A stretch of DNA of 64,000 nucleotides from Hyphomicrobiales bacterium (GTDB taxonomy: Bacteria > Pseudomonadota > Alphaproteobacteria > Rhizobiales > Beijerinckiaceae), in assembly GCA_027487245.1 (NCBI GenBank), contig JAIYDY010000026.1:1-64000 (forward strand), written 5' to 3'. How positions within the stretch are numbered: position 1 is the first letter of the stretch; each line of letters begins with the position of its first letter. Under the pieces are notes generated by a model. That model was not told the DNA's origin and searched no databases. It saw only the letters and a program-made list of their open reading frames with translations. Shown piece by piece: positions 43,434-52,400 of this stretch. The position numbers and the translations under genes were made by a program.

Positions 43434-44369
43434 ATGAATGGACATGTCAGGCAAATGACAACTTCGGGCAGCACGCGAGGACCTGGCCGCCGTGAAGGCG
43501 ATGTGACGCTCTCAGGATTGCGGGTGTTTGTCGCCATCGCCGAAGCGGAAAGCTTTTCGGGTGCTGCCGCCGTGTTGGGCGTCAGCCAGCCCACGGTTTC
43601 CGTCCAGCTCGCAGCGCTGGAACAGGCATGCGGTGTTCTGTTGCTGCATCGCAAGCCGAAGCTGGCACTGACTGATTCAGGGCAAGATCTCTTCGCCAGA
43701 GCCAGATTGGTCATCAGGCGCGCAAACGAGTTTGTCGCTTCTGCGCAAGGCCTGAGAGACATGCAGCACGGTCAGGTGAGCGTCGGTCTTTCGACGCCGA
43801 ATGTCGCCTTGCCGATCATTGCTTCGTTTATGCGGTGCTATCCCGACATCCGAATGACGACCAGTGTCGGCAATACCTCGGAGCTTCTGGAGCAGATCGC
43901 ACGCTGCCGCATCGACATCGGCATCATGACGCTGATGGAGCCATCGCCGCAACTGGCTTGCGCTCTGGTGTGCACTCCGAGATTGCTTATCTGCATACGA
44001 CGTGATGATCCGCTGGCCGGACGCCCAGCGCTGCGACCTTCGGAAATCAGTGACCGCCCGTTCGTCATGCGCGAGGAAGGGTCAATGACGCGATCCGTGC
44101 TCGAGGCCGCCTTTGCTGCCGACGATGCGCAGATCAAGGGCCGGTTTGTGCTAGGCAGCCGCGAGGCGCTCAAGGAGGCGATTGCGGCCGGAATGGGCAT
44201 TGGAGCCATCTTTGAGAATGAACTGGGCTCGGATCCACGCCTAACAGGTGTCCCCCTGCTGACGCAGCCGAAGCCTCACGGCGTCTATGCCGTCACGCTC
44301 AAGGAATCACTCGATATCCCGGCCGTTAGGGCCTTCATCGATCAGATCCCCCGCTCAGGTCTCTCATGA
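43434..44369 (+). CDS. LysR-family transcriptional regulator
   Basis: 311 residues. The N-terminal HTH starts at about residue 25 (TLSGLRVFVAIAEAESFSGA, recognition helix near VSQPTVSVQL), followed by the ligand-binding domain. It is divergent from the peptide-type ABC operon and convergent, with a 6-base overlap, with the HD oxygenase gene. It resembles the LysR regulators that accompany aminoethylphosphonate genes, which is a weak impression. It probably controls the importer. Confidence 0.9.
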   Translation: MNGHVRQMTTSGSTRGPGRREGDVTLSGLRVFVAIAEAESFSGAAAVLGVSQPTVSVQLAALEQACGVLLLHRKPKLALTDSGQDLFARARLVIRRANEFVASAQGLRDMQHGQVSVGLSTPNVALPIIASFMRCYPDIRMTTSVGNTSELLEQIARCRIDIGIMTLMEPSPQLACALVCTPRLLICIRRDDPLAGRPALRPSEISDRPFVMREEGSMTRSVLEAAFAADDAQIKGRFVLGSREALKEAIAAGMGIGAIFENELGSDPRLTGVPLLTQPKPHGVYAVTLKESLDIPAVRAFIDQIPRSGLS

Positions 44370-44921
44370 GCTCACCCGCCCGGCGAGCGCTTCGTCAATG
44401 TATTGAACGAAATGACCGAAATCCGGAGTAACCGTTTTCGGATCCTTCGCCTTGTCATCAATGGTGCGTAGGCGCACGGCAGCTTCAAAGTGCGGATTTG
44501 CCCGAAAGGCAATCACCTCATCGGCCGCCATCGGTCCACCCTGCAAGGCAAGGGACTTGACGGAATCTTCGGAAAGCTTGCCAAAATAGCTTGCATCAAC
44601 CGCGCAAAGGTACCGCTTTGCTGGAACATGGAGCCGAACCGGCTCGGACACTTCCGGTCCAAAGTGTCGCGCCAGCCAGTTCGCTGCCAGTTCTTCATGC
44701 GAATCGTCGATGCCATGATCGGCAGCATCCTCGCCGAGATCATGGATCATGTGGCCTACATCATGCAGCAGTGCTGCCGAGATAAACCAGGCTGGCTCAC
44801 CCGCGGCCTCCGCCAAAGCCGCAGATTGCAGCGCGTGCTGGAGCTGGTTCACGGATGAAAGGCCGTACCAGCCTGTCGCCTTGTTGGAATAGATGTCAAT
44901 GAGTGTCGAACGAACGTCCAT
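44364..44921 (-). CDS. PhnZ/TmpB-like HD-domain diiron oxygenase
   Basis: 185 residues from the ATG with AGGGAGC upstream. The HD fold carries His29, His53-Asp54 (LLHDVGH), His75, His98 and Asp155, spaced as the iron ligands of PhnZ, and Lys102 matches its phosphonate-binding Lys. Further shared blocks are QLQHALQSAALAE, RLHVPAKRYLCAVD and LALQGGPM. PhnZ and TmpB cleave 2-hydroxy-aminoalkyl phosphonates with O2. Tyr19 aligns with the gating Tyr of PhnZ, but the paired Glu appears to be Ser22. No hydroxylase partner (PhnY or TmpA) is in the window. Numbering of PhnZ is from memory. Confidence 0.8.
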   Translation of the reverse strand: MDVRSTLIDIYSNKATGWYGLSSVNQLQHALQSAALAEAAGEPAWFISAALLHDVGHMIHDLGEDAADHGIDDSHEELAANWLARHFGPEVSEPVRLHVPAKRYLCAVDASYFGKLSEDSVKSLALQGGPMAADEVIAFRANPHFEAAVRLRTIDDKAKDPKTVTPDFGHFVQYIDEALAGRVSS

Positions 44922-46302
44922 CTGATGCTCCCTATTCATTTCGGGTATTGTTAAAATCATCATATCAAAGAATCAAATAGTTATAATCTATGAACCGCCT
45001 TAGATTGGTGGACCGGCCGAGATTTCGCGCAAGGCGAGTTTGCGACAGGCTCGGCCTTGATCAGCTTGCCTAGAGGGAGTGATGTGCCGACCAATGATCG
45101 TCAGGATTTCCGAAAAAAGATCTGCGAACCGGTCTGTTGAAGTGCGAACCCTTTCTCACCAGGTTCAGCCCAAGAAAACTGACATGTTCCGATTCAAGGC
45201 CCCAGAAATGGCGTGAAATTTTGGGGTCTCAACGCCCGATTTTTCAGCCCTGTGAGAACGCGTTCTCGGGGCCATCACCACCAAGACCCGGAAACTTCGG
45301 GGTGCCATATCTCAACCAAGTAATTGATATAATTGGATAAAATAGATGGTGCCGAGACCGGAACCGTCATGAACACTCAAGCATTTGTAAATTATCAGTT
45401 TTCGCACTTCGCGAATCTCAAAAGCCCAACAAATGGCCCAACATATTTTGTGGCTGGCGATGAATTTCAGCGAATGCCAGCGGTTTTTGTGGACTGTCTT
45501 TATTCAGCACCCCTCAATGGAAACAACCACAGCAGCCCGGTTCAACAAGCATGTTGTGTCCCGGTATCGCGATCCATCGAAGCATCAACGCCCATACCCC
45601 TTTTCGGTTATGCGCGGCTGCATGGGACGACGACCGCTATCAGGGAGATTTTTTTCTCTGCAGAGAAAGTCAGGTAGTTGGGGCGATGGGTTCGAGCCGC
45701 CCGGATGGGCAAGCCGGTTCATGAATGCCCACGTCAGTGGCCAAGCCTGCGCCGTCATGCGGCGCGCTGCATGCTGAAGCGGCCATCGTCATTGGCGCTG
45801 ACATGGCCAATGCGGCCTATCGCTAGAAGACTTCCGCGATGCGGCCTTGCACCTTGCGGCCCTGCCTGAATTGGAGCGGCGGCGTCCTGCGGCGTGCCGG
45901 ACGTGCCAAGGGCATGTAGGGCAGGACACACTCACCGCGCACAAGACGCGCGCCTCATTGCATCGTTGCCTGCCCAGGGCATTCCCTTCCCTCCCAAAGA
46001 ATAGGCTTAGGGACCGTATCGAAGCCATATCGAGCGGAACGGCACGTCGCCCCGACGTCAAACGCTGAAATTCTCTTAAAGAGGGATTCTTCCGTATGGG
46101 GCCAGACGGCATGAAAAAGCCCGGCCGCTCGTGGTGCCGGGCTTGAGTTGTGAATCGGCTTCGGAGTTTGATCCCATTAGGCGTCCAACGATGACGCCGG
46201 CGCTCCCGCAGTTGGCTGCACAACATCAGATGTTTATCGGAATTTGGGTAGGGTCAGCCTTCTGAGCCGATTGGGGGCCAAACAGCGCGCCGGTTCACAG
46301 GC
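44922..46302. other. 1.4-kb region without a recognisable gene
   Basis: AT-rich near the HD gene (44940-44995), with a small inverted AATTGATATAATT-type motif near 45320, a perfect 16-bp palindrome TTTCTCTGCAGAGAAA at 45653-45668 and a terminator at 46113-46144. Open frames of 60-145 codons exist on both strands (for example 45333-45677 and 45433-45777 plus), but none looks like a protein family or has a good start. It may be eroded mobile DNA at the edge of the defence cluster. Confidence 0.45.
46113..46144 (-). terminator. rho-independent terminator of the GIY-YIG / methyltransferase unit
   Basis: On the minus strand AAGCCCGGC and GCCGGGCTT form a perfect 9-bp stem with an 11-base loop, followed by a run of five T. 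It lies about 160 bases after the GIY-YIG stop. Confidence 0.8.
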
Positions 46303-47037
46303 TCACTCGTTATCGCCTTCTTCACCGGTCTCCATCTCAACGGAAGCAGCTCCACCCAGCGCCTGATAACGGCGATCAGCGAGCCATTGGAGGCGCTTTG
46401 CTTGGGTGAGCAGCACACGGCGAAGACCACCCTGAACCTTGCGCTCCGAGATCACCTGGGCGAGGCGCGCAATGATCAGCGACCGCCGGGCGATGCGGAA
46501 ATCAGGGTGCGACCTGATCTTGGCTACTTCTTCGGACACCACTCGCATTTTGAATGAAGGAGGGATCTCGCTCTCGACCACCGGCACCGGGGGATCCTTC
46601 TCATTCAGAATGGCCTTAAACTGGCTGTCCCCGATGGCCTTCGCGTACACTGTGTGCTCGAGGGCATTGAGATGGACCCGAGCGGTGGCCCGATCCGCAG
46701 CCGTGGTGATGTTCTGGAACTGCGGCAGAGGGAAGACCTCGATCTCGTAGACCTCGAATGGGTCGAGGACGGACATTGCAACGGCGTCGGTGCGCTGGTT
46801 CGTCAGATGCCGCCGGATCCTGGTGCGCAGCATCTCGTTTGTTTGCCCGACATAGATCGGCTCGCCATCGTAGTCGTAGAATATATAGACGCCCCAGCGA
46901 AAGTTGCCCACCCGACGTGTGCCGCCGGCGACCGGGTCACCAAACTCGCTGTCGAGAAATGTGACCAGGTTGCGTCGCAGGTCCTCGGTTTCGAATGGCG
47001 GGACGTTAACATCGTCCCGTTTGTTCTCTCCCGTCAT
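46303..47037 (-). CDS. GIY-YIG nuclease family protein
   Basis: 244 residues. The GIY-YIG core lies at about 48-80: GVYIFYDYDG (GVY at 49-51), IYVGQT (YVG at 62-64) and RTRIRRHL with the catalytic-type Arg near 71-74. The C-terminal 150 residues are helical and basic (KIRSHPDFRIARRSL, QVISERKVQGGLRRVLL) and may bind DNA. The final residues are acidic. It lies downstream of a cytosine-5 methyltransferase gene on the same strand, so it could be a restriction or modification-linked nuclease, but it does not look like Eco29kI. Function inferred. Confidence 0.8.
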   Translation of the reverse strand: MTGENKRDDVNVPPFETEDLRRNLVTFLDSEFGDPVAGGTRRVGNFRWGVYIFYDYDGEPIYVGQTNEMLRTRIRRHLTNQRTDAVAMSVLDPFEVYEIEVFPLPQFQNITTAADRATARVHLNALEHTVYAKAIGDSQFKAILNEKDPPVPVVESEIPPSFKMRVVSEEVAKIRSHPDFRIARRSLIIARLAQVISERKVQGGLRRVLLTQAKRLQWLADRRYQALGGAASVEMETGEEGDNE

Positions 47038-47149
47038 ATTGCCCTCGTCGGTTGGCCATCATCTCGGATTCCCGCCGTACCACGCCATTTCGAAGGATTG
47101 TGGTCTTTCTCCACACCTCGCCACCGCGATCTTCAACGTCGAACTTCAC
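47006..47149 (-). CDS. possible 47-residue protein (GTG start)
   Basis: A GTG at 47149 with AAGAAGAGG upstream opens a frame reading VKFDVEDRGGEVWRKTTILR and further RNGVV, RRESEMMANRRG, then overlaps the GIY-YIG start by 32 bases. The residue pattern (alternating charged and hydrophobic, few rare residues) looks protein-like. No family recognised. It could also be leader sequence coupling translation into the nuclease gene. Confidence 0.3.
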   Translation of the reverse strand: MKFDVEDRGGEVWRKTTILRNGVVRRESEMMANRRGQYDGREQTGRC

Positions 47150-47164
47150 GTAGTTGACCTCTTC

Positions 47165-47368
47165 TTAGCGGCCTTTGAAACAGTGGTGGAAAGCCTGAAG
47201 CAGTTCAACGGCAGCAAGGACCTGGGGTTTGGCATGGGGGTTGTCCGGGCCATGTGCACCAAGCGAATGAGCTTGAGTCTTCAGGACCTCAGCAAACTGC
47301 TCGATCTTCGCCCTTAGCTCAGCGTTCTGCTCGCAGGGGATGACGCTCAATGGATTCAGCTTTCTCAA
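47165..47368 (-). CDS. possible 67-residue helical protein
   Basis: The frame runs from a TTG inside the end of the methyltransferase gene (50-base overlap) to TAA at 47165. From residue 14 it reads QNAELRAKIEQFAEVLKTQA, then HSLGAHGPDN and VLAAVELLQAFHHCFKG, an amphipathic helical pattern that looks coded. The start is weak. It lies directly before the 47-residue frame, in the same reading frame after the stop. Confidence 0.35.
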   Translation of the reverse strand: MRKLNPLSVIPCEQNAELRAKIEQFAEVLKTQAHSLGAHGPDNPHAKPQVLAAVELLQAFHHCFKGR

Positions 47369-48506
47369 CCGGATTCACGAGGGGCTCGATGATATGCTGC
47401 GCAATATGCCGCACAACCGGCACAGCGACTCCATCGCCGGTCAAATGGTAGGCCTCGTTGTAGTTCTTAGGCAACTTGTACTCATCCGGAAGGCCCATCA
47501 ACCTGGCAGTCTCCCGTGCAGAAATGAGGCGAGAGCGAACTTTGTCACCATCGACCACCACGATTACCTGCCGAGAAGAGCCGCCGGCTGGGGTACGCAG
47601 GCATCCCGCGACGTCGTCGAACCGGATTTCAGCCCGCTGACACTTCACGCCCTTCTCGTCGAGACGAGTACGCTTATAGACACCGCCGACTTGCTTTCGG
47701 CCGGAACGCTTCACCTGTTCTACTTTGGCTGCGTTGATATCGCTCATCATGGCGAGCAACTGCTTTGTCTCAGCAAACGTATGCCACGGCACAGACGATG
47801 GATTCTCCTCGATTAGGTCAGCAAATACGGCATTGCGGCGAGCAGGCGTGGGGACGCTCCACCAGAGCCACTTGTTCTTCGTTTCAGCTTTTAGCCTGTT
47901 GTATGCCGTCTGCAACCCGCGGGTGTGAAATGGTGCCATCGGCTCAGGCAACGTCATAGTCGCCGGGATATCGACGTCATCCCTGACGCCGATTACGAAC
48001 AGGCGCGGCCGACTCTGGGGTACGAATAGCGCAGCATCGATGACCAGGGCACCGTAGCGGTAGCCATTTTCGGCGAAGTTCGAGCAGATCGCTTCGAAGT
48101 CACTGCCGGCGTGCGACGTCAGAGTGCCCGCCACGTTCTCAAGTGCGATGACCTTCGGCGCTCGGCCGTCGGCGATCAGCAACCTCATCACATCCCAAAA
48201 CGGGTAGAAGGTACCAGAACGCTCACCTTTGAGACCCGCGCCGCCGCCCGCCAGGCTGAGGTCCTGACAAGGAAAAGAACCCCACGCCAGATCCGCAGTC
48301 CCCGGGAGCTCAGCAATCTTGACATTGCGGACGTCGCCAACCTTCAAAACGGTCTGGCCGCCCTTATCCCAGTTCGACTGGTACGCCGCACCTTTCTTAA
48401 AGTCGAAGTCATTCGCAAAGACACACCGCCAGCCGTCACCGAGCCCGGCACGGGCCATACCCCCCCCAGCGAAAAACTCATAAAATGTCGGCTTGGCATT
48501 GTTCAT
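47319..48506 (-). CDS. dcm: DNA (cytosine-5) methyltransferase
   Basis: 395 residues. Motif I FFAGGGMARAGL (11-22), catalytic motif IV GSFPCQDLS with Cys80, motif VI ENV (123-125), motif VIII QSRPRLF (164-170), a target-recognition region of about 130 residues and a late motif IX/X block (SARETARLMGLPDEY). It transfers methyl groups from AdoMet to C5 of cytosine. The recognition sequence cannot be read off. It sits between the AIPR gene and the GIY-YIG gene, all on the minus strand, typical of a restriction or phage-defence cluster. Confidence 0.92.
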   Translation of the reverse strand: MNNAKPTFYEFFAGGGMARAGLGDGWRCVFANDFDFKKGAAYQSNWDKGGQTVLKVGDVRNVKIAELPGTADLAWGSFPCQDLSLAGGGAGLKGERSGTFYPFWDVMRLLIADGRAPKVIALENVAGTLTSHAGSDFEAICSNFAENGYRYGALVIDAALFVPQSRPRLFVIGVRDDVDIPATMTLPEPMAPFHTRGLQTAYNRLKAETKNKWLWWSVPTPARRNAVFADLIEENPSSVPWHTFAETKQLLAMMSDINAAKVEQVKRSGRKQVGGVYKRTRLDEKGVKCQRAEIRFDDVAGCLRTPAGGSSRQVIVVVDGDKVRSRLISARETARLMGLPDEYKLPKNYNEAYHLTGDGVAVPVVRHIAQHIIEPLVNPVEKAESIERHPLRAER

Positions 48507-48626
48507 GACGGCCTCGAAACATGCGTGCAGCGATGGTCGCAGAATGAATGCACATGTTTACTATCCGTTCTTATCTTGAACTGACTCGACCAAAAATTCC
48601 AGTCACTTTCGGCTGCTGTCCAAACA

Positions 48627-50357
48627 TCAGCTCTTCGGCTGGGCAGCCGGTGCTGATGCGGCTGGCGCTGCCTGTGCCGCGAGGGTCGATGTTTTCACCA
48701 GTGACGCCTTCTGAAGCGTCACGGTGAAGGCGTCAGTCTTGGCCGCTTTATCCGTCGCCCCGTACTTGTCGAACTCCGCGATGGTGTGATCGAGGACCTT
48801 CTTAATATTGGCGTCAGTCAATGTGCCGACCTTAAGTAGCTTCAGCGCGGCGCCATGAATCGGCCGGGATCCGTTCAGCTCCCAGGCGAGTTGCATCATC
48901 AGGTGGTACCGAAGGTTGTTACGGTATATTGCGTCGATCGTCTTGCTCCCCTTCTTGAAGTAAGCGTCGACAGCGAAATAGAGCTCGGCGCAAATCTGGT
49001 AGATCTTCAGATCGGTCGTGTCGGCGAAGAGAGCTTGGTACTCGTCATCATCTTTCATGATTGTCGTCGGGCGAGCACGAGCATCGTGCGGGCGTTCGAG
49101 CGAGACCGACATAACCGACTGCGCCAGGCGCTCGATGCCGATGATCTTATCAGCCGGCATCCCCTTGTTACGCCAGTAGTCCTTACGGCGGTCGTAGAAG
49201 ATGCCGAGTTGTAGGAGGAAGTCCTCGATCTTGCGCTGGAAAGGCTCGGTGGCGTGAAGGGATGCGGGCTTGATTCCCGTCTGCGAGTTGGTCGCTTTGA
49301 TTACGCGGTCGCGTCGAGTTTCATCGTCAATCTCAAGAACGCGGACCTGCACCGAGCGCTCCTTCTCGTCGGCCCCACCGCCGGCAAAGAAGCGATGAAT
49401 CTCGTGCGAGGTCTGGAGACCATTGACGACCAACGGGTTTTTGATAGTCAGCCTGTTGTCTTGCGCCTGCGCAGTTTCAGCCAGGATGGTGATGCCGTTG
49501 TTGAGCCACCAGAAGTCTGCCTCGTCGCCTGCCGTCTGAAGGGTGGCGGCAATCTCCTTGTTGACCGACGCGGCGCTCTGGTAGTCGCGGACGTTGAACT
49601 CGAACAGTGAGTCGATGAGCTTCCCATTGTCAGTGATGAACTCGTAGTAGTCCTTCAGGCCAGCAAGGAAGACATAGCCCTTCCCGTGGCTGATCGCCTG
49701 CTTGACGAAGGGTAGCTGCTTCACGAGAATGTTCTGCTTCTGCGCTTCTTCGTAGAGCTTGGCGGCATTCCATAGCTCAACCTTGCAGGTGGACTTCGGG
49801 AACTTGTTTGCGATCGCCGTCTCGAGCGCCGGGATCATCGCTTCGACTTTATTGTTTCTAGCCGTCGCCAGGTTTGCGTAGATGACGTGGACGGTGACCG
49901 CAGGAAACTCGCCCGCCAGTTCCTTCAGCCCCTCGCGGTACATCTCGAAGACCTCAAGAACATCACTCTTGTAGAGCTTTGCCAATGTGGAGGTGTCTGT
50001 GTCGAGCGCAATAAGCCTAGGAATGGCCGTCTGCAGCCTCGTCATTGCTGTCTCAGCAAACCCACCGTCGATCTTGGACTGAATGATGTAGAGGTCAACG
50101 GTCACGGGGGACTTGAAGTTGGCCAGGTCCGTATCGATGGCGATGAGCGAGCGATTGACAAAGAAATAGACGCTGTCGATGCCGCCGTCGTTTTTGCCGT
50201 CGACGAGGCCTTTCTCGATGTCGTCGAAGGTCAGGGCGTACGGCTTGAGGACCGTCTCGGCACAGAAGTACTCAAACGCATCACTGTCACTAAGATTGAC
50301 GCCGTATCGGCTTTTGTTCTTCTGCAGGATCGTTCTGATGAGAATGTCGTCGCTCAT
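48627..50357 (-). CDS. AIPR-family (abortive infection) protein with a nuclease-like N-terminus
   Basis: 576 residues from the ATG at 50357; an open extension of 114 codons upstream runs over noncoding repeats and is rejected. The AIPR landmarks are FWWLNNGIT (282-290), VNGLQTSHEIH (311-321) and RVIKATNSQTGIKP. Near the N-terminus Asp61 (NDGGIDSVYF) and the QSK at 93-95 (LYIIQSKIDGG) fit a restriction-endonuclease-type D...QxK core. AIPR proteins give abortive phage resistance. The C-terminal tail is Ala/Pro-rich. It lies 120 bases upstream of dcm. Confidence 0.87.
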   Translation of the reverse strand: MSDDILIRTILQKNKSRYGVNLSDSDAFEYFCAETVLKPYALTFDDIEKGLVDGKNDGGIDSVYFFVNRSLIAIDTDLANFKSPVTVDLYIIQSKIDGGFAETAMTRLQTAIPRLIALDTDTSTLAKLYKSDVLEVFEMYREGLKELAGEFPAVTVHVIYANLATARNNKVEAMIPALETAIANKFPKSTCKVELWNAAKLYEEAQKQNILVKQLPFVKQAISHGKGYVFLAGLKDYYEFITDNGKLIDSLFEFNVRDYQSAASVNKEIAATLQTAGDEADFWWLNNGITILAETAQAQDNRLTIKNPLVVNGLQTSHEIHRFFAGGGADEKERSVQVRVLEIDDETRRDRVIKATNSQTGIKPASLHATEPFQRKIEDFLLQLGIFYDRRKDYWRNKGMPADKIIGIERLAQSVMSVSLERPHDARARPTTIMKDDDEYQALFADTTDLKIYQICAELYFAVDAYFKKGSKTIDAIYRNNLRYHLMMQLAWELNGSRPIHGAALKLLKVGTLTDANIKKVLDHTIAEFDKYGATDKAAKTDAFTVTLQKASLVKTSTLAAQAAPAASAPAAQPKS

Positions 50358-50893
50358 AGGACTCACGCGGTCGGGCTGGAAATTGAATGCGACATTACTG
50401 TCCGGCCGCCGCCAGCGCAAACCGCGGGAGCCGTTCACGGCCAAATCCCTCAAAGCCCCTACTGTCCCTAACTCTAGGGCGGATGTCCGCTTCCAACCAT
50501 CATCGCCCAAAAACTGCCTAACCGCTTTCGGCCCCAAGGCTGGCAACTTTGCGCCCCCATCTCGGTCGCTACGCTTACCTAAGCCAAATCCCGAAAGCGG
50601 ACATCTGTATAAGCGGGGGACGCGGCAGGTTTGCCCCCCTCGCCGTTCATGCAAAGTTCCGGGTTCTCTTCCCAACAGCTGGCAACCGCCAAGTTCCAAA
50701 AAGCTGCGCCGATGCAGCCGCTAGCCGATAGTCGTCCGAACAGAAAGTGACCTTCATTCCGCCAGTTAATGTCTTGATCGGATCCTGATGTAGCTTCTGG
50801 TCGCTTTGGCGCAGGCGCCGAACTGTCAATGCACTAACATCCCGACCGGACCACTGAGTGAGGGCTGATCAGATTTACGCTGCAAAAACACTG
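50358..50893. other. noncoding stretch with GGACAT-type dispersed repeats
   Basis: No gene supported. It contains GGATGTCCGCTT (about 50480), CCGCTTTCGGCCCC (50522-50535) and the inverted CCCGAAAGCGGACAT (50590-50604). Relatives of these occur again at 60560-60616 downstream of kup. They look like the short interspersed repeats common in rhizobial intergenic DNA. Confidence 0.5.
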
Positions 50894-52399
50894 CTAGCTT
50901 TCCTTGAAGGCTGTATCCCGCCCTCGGCGGACACGCGGGAGTAGTGACAACGCCAAAGCAAACACAGCAAGCCCAAGGAGGCTTGCAGAGATCGGGCTCC
51001 CCACAAATGTCGTCGGATCGCCATTCGAGATGATCAATGCCTGTCGGAGCTTTTCCTCCAGAAGCTTGCCAAGAACGAAGCCCAGCGCCAGCGGCGCCGG
51101 TTCGAAGTCGAGCCTGTACAGTGCGTATCCGATCAGACCAAACAAGCCCGTCATGAGGACCGCGGTCGCGTCGTTCGAGAGCGAGTAAACTCCGATGCAG
51201 CAGAACAGCACGATCGCAGGAAAAAGCAGCCGATAAGGAACGGCCAACAGTCTGACCCAAATCCCGATCAGTGGCAGGTTGATGATGAGCAGCATGACGT
51301 TCCCGATCCACATGGAGGCGATCAGGCCCCAGAAAAGTTGGGGATTGCGGTCAATCACCTGAGGTCCGGGTACGATGCCTTGAATCAGCATGGCGCCGAC
51401 CATTAATGCCATCACGGCATTTGGCGGCAGGCCAAGCGTCAGCAGCGGGATGAATGATGTCTGCGCCCCCGCATTATTGGCCGACTCAGGACCAGCTACA
51501 CCAGCCTGAGCGCCCTTGCCGAACGTCTCCGGCTGGCGAGACACGCGTTTCTCGATCGCATAGCTGGCGAACGGCGCGAGAATTGCGCCGTTTCCCGGCA
51601 GAATGCCAAGGACCGAGCCCAAGGCCGTTCCGCGCAGGATCGGAGCCAGATTGCCTCTGATTTCAGCAGCTGTGGGAAGCAGCCGACCGATCCTTGCCCG
51701 TACGACATCTCGTTTCTCGGGATCGGCGATATTTTTGAGGATTTCTGCAAAACCGAAGAGGCCCATCGCGATGACCACGAACTCGATGCCGTCGTAGAGA
51801 TGATGGACGCCAAAGGTGAGGCGCTCACGCCCCGTCTCAAGGTCCGTGCCGACGCATGACAGAAGCACGCCAAAGACAATCATGGCGACCGCTTTCAACA
51901 CCGAGCCTCGAGCCAGAACAACCGCGAACACAAGTCCCATGATCATCAGCGCGAAGTACTCAGACGGCCCGAAGAGCAGCCCCAGCTTGGTCATAGGTGC
52001 AGCGAGGGCTGCGATCAGGAGCGTTGCGATTGTCCCGGCAATGAATGAACCGATCGCTGCGAGGCCAAGCGCAAGTCCTGCCTCGCCATTCCTTGCCATC
52101 TGGTGGCCGTCTAACGCGGTCACGACGGCCGTCGCTTCACCCGGGATGTTGACAAGGATTGCCGTGGTCGAGCCGCCGTACTGCGCGCCGTAATAGATCC
52201 CGGCAAGCATGATCAGCGCGCCGATCGGATCCAGAGACATCGTGATTGGCAGTAGGATCGCGATCGTCGCGACTGGGCCAACCCCTGGCAGCACGCCGAC
52301 AAGCGTACCGATTAGGCACCCCAGAAAGCAAAGGGCGACATTCTTCAGCGTCAGCGCGACGGAGAAGCCAAGGCCGAGATTGCCGATGACGTCGCCCAT
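50894..52399 (-). CDS. tctA: tripartite tricarboxylate transporter large permease (TctA)
   Basis: 501 residues from the ATG right after the TctB stop; an upstream TTG overlaps that stop. About ten to twelve hydrophobic segments. The TctA signature GVLPGVGPVATIAILLPITM is present, and GGSTTAILVNIPGEA and GILPGNGAILAPFASYAIEK follow. It is the main translocation subunit of a periplasmic-binding-protein-dependent carboxylate importer. Confidence 0.93.
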   Translation of the reverse strand: MGDVIGNLGLGFSVALTLKNVALCFLGCLIGTLVGVLPGVGPVATIAILLPITMSLDPIGALIMLAGIYYGAQYGGSTTAILVNIPGEATAVVTALDGHQMARNGEAGLALGLAAIGSFIAGTIATLLIAALAAPMTKLGLLFGPSEYFALMIMGLVFAVVLARGSVLKAVAMIVFGVLLSCVGTDLETGRERLTFGVHHLYDGIEFVVIAMGLFGFAEILKNIADPEKRDVVRARIGRLLPTAAEIRGNLAPILRGTALGSVLGILPGNGAILAPFASYAIEKRVSRQPETFGKGAQAGVAGPESANNAGAQTSFIPLLTLGLPPNAVMALMVGAMLIQGIVPGPQVIDRNPQLFWGLIASMWIGNVMLLIINLPLIGIWVRLLAVPYRLLFPAIVLFCCIGVYSLSNDATAVLMTGLFGLIGYALYRLDFEPAPLALGFVLGKLLEEKLRQALIISNGDPTTFVGSPISASLLGLAVFALALSLLPRVRRGRDTAFKES

Positions 52400-52400
52400 A

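Noticed and set aside
45683-45715. GGTTCGAGCC string resembling a tRNA T-arm
   Set aside because: No matching acceptor stem, D-arm or anticodon arm could be built around it.
45333-45777. Two overlapping frames of 114 codons
   Set aside because: They overlap each other in different frames, lack good starts and match nothing recognisable.
50358-50699. N-terminal extension of the AIPR gene by 114 codons
   Set aside because: It runs through dispersed noncoding repeats, and the ATG at 50357 gives the normal family start.
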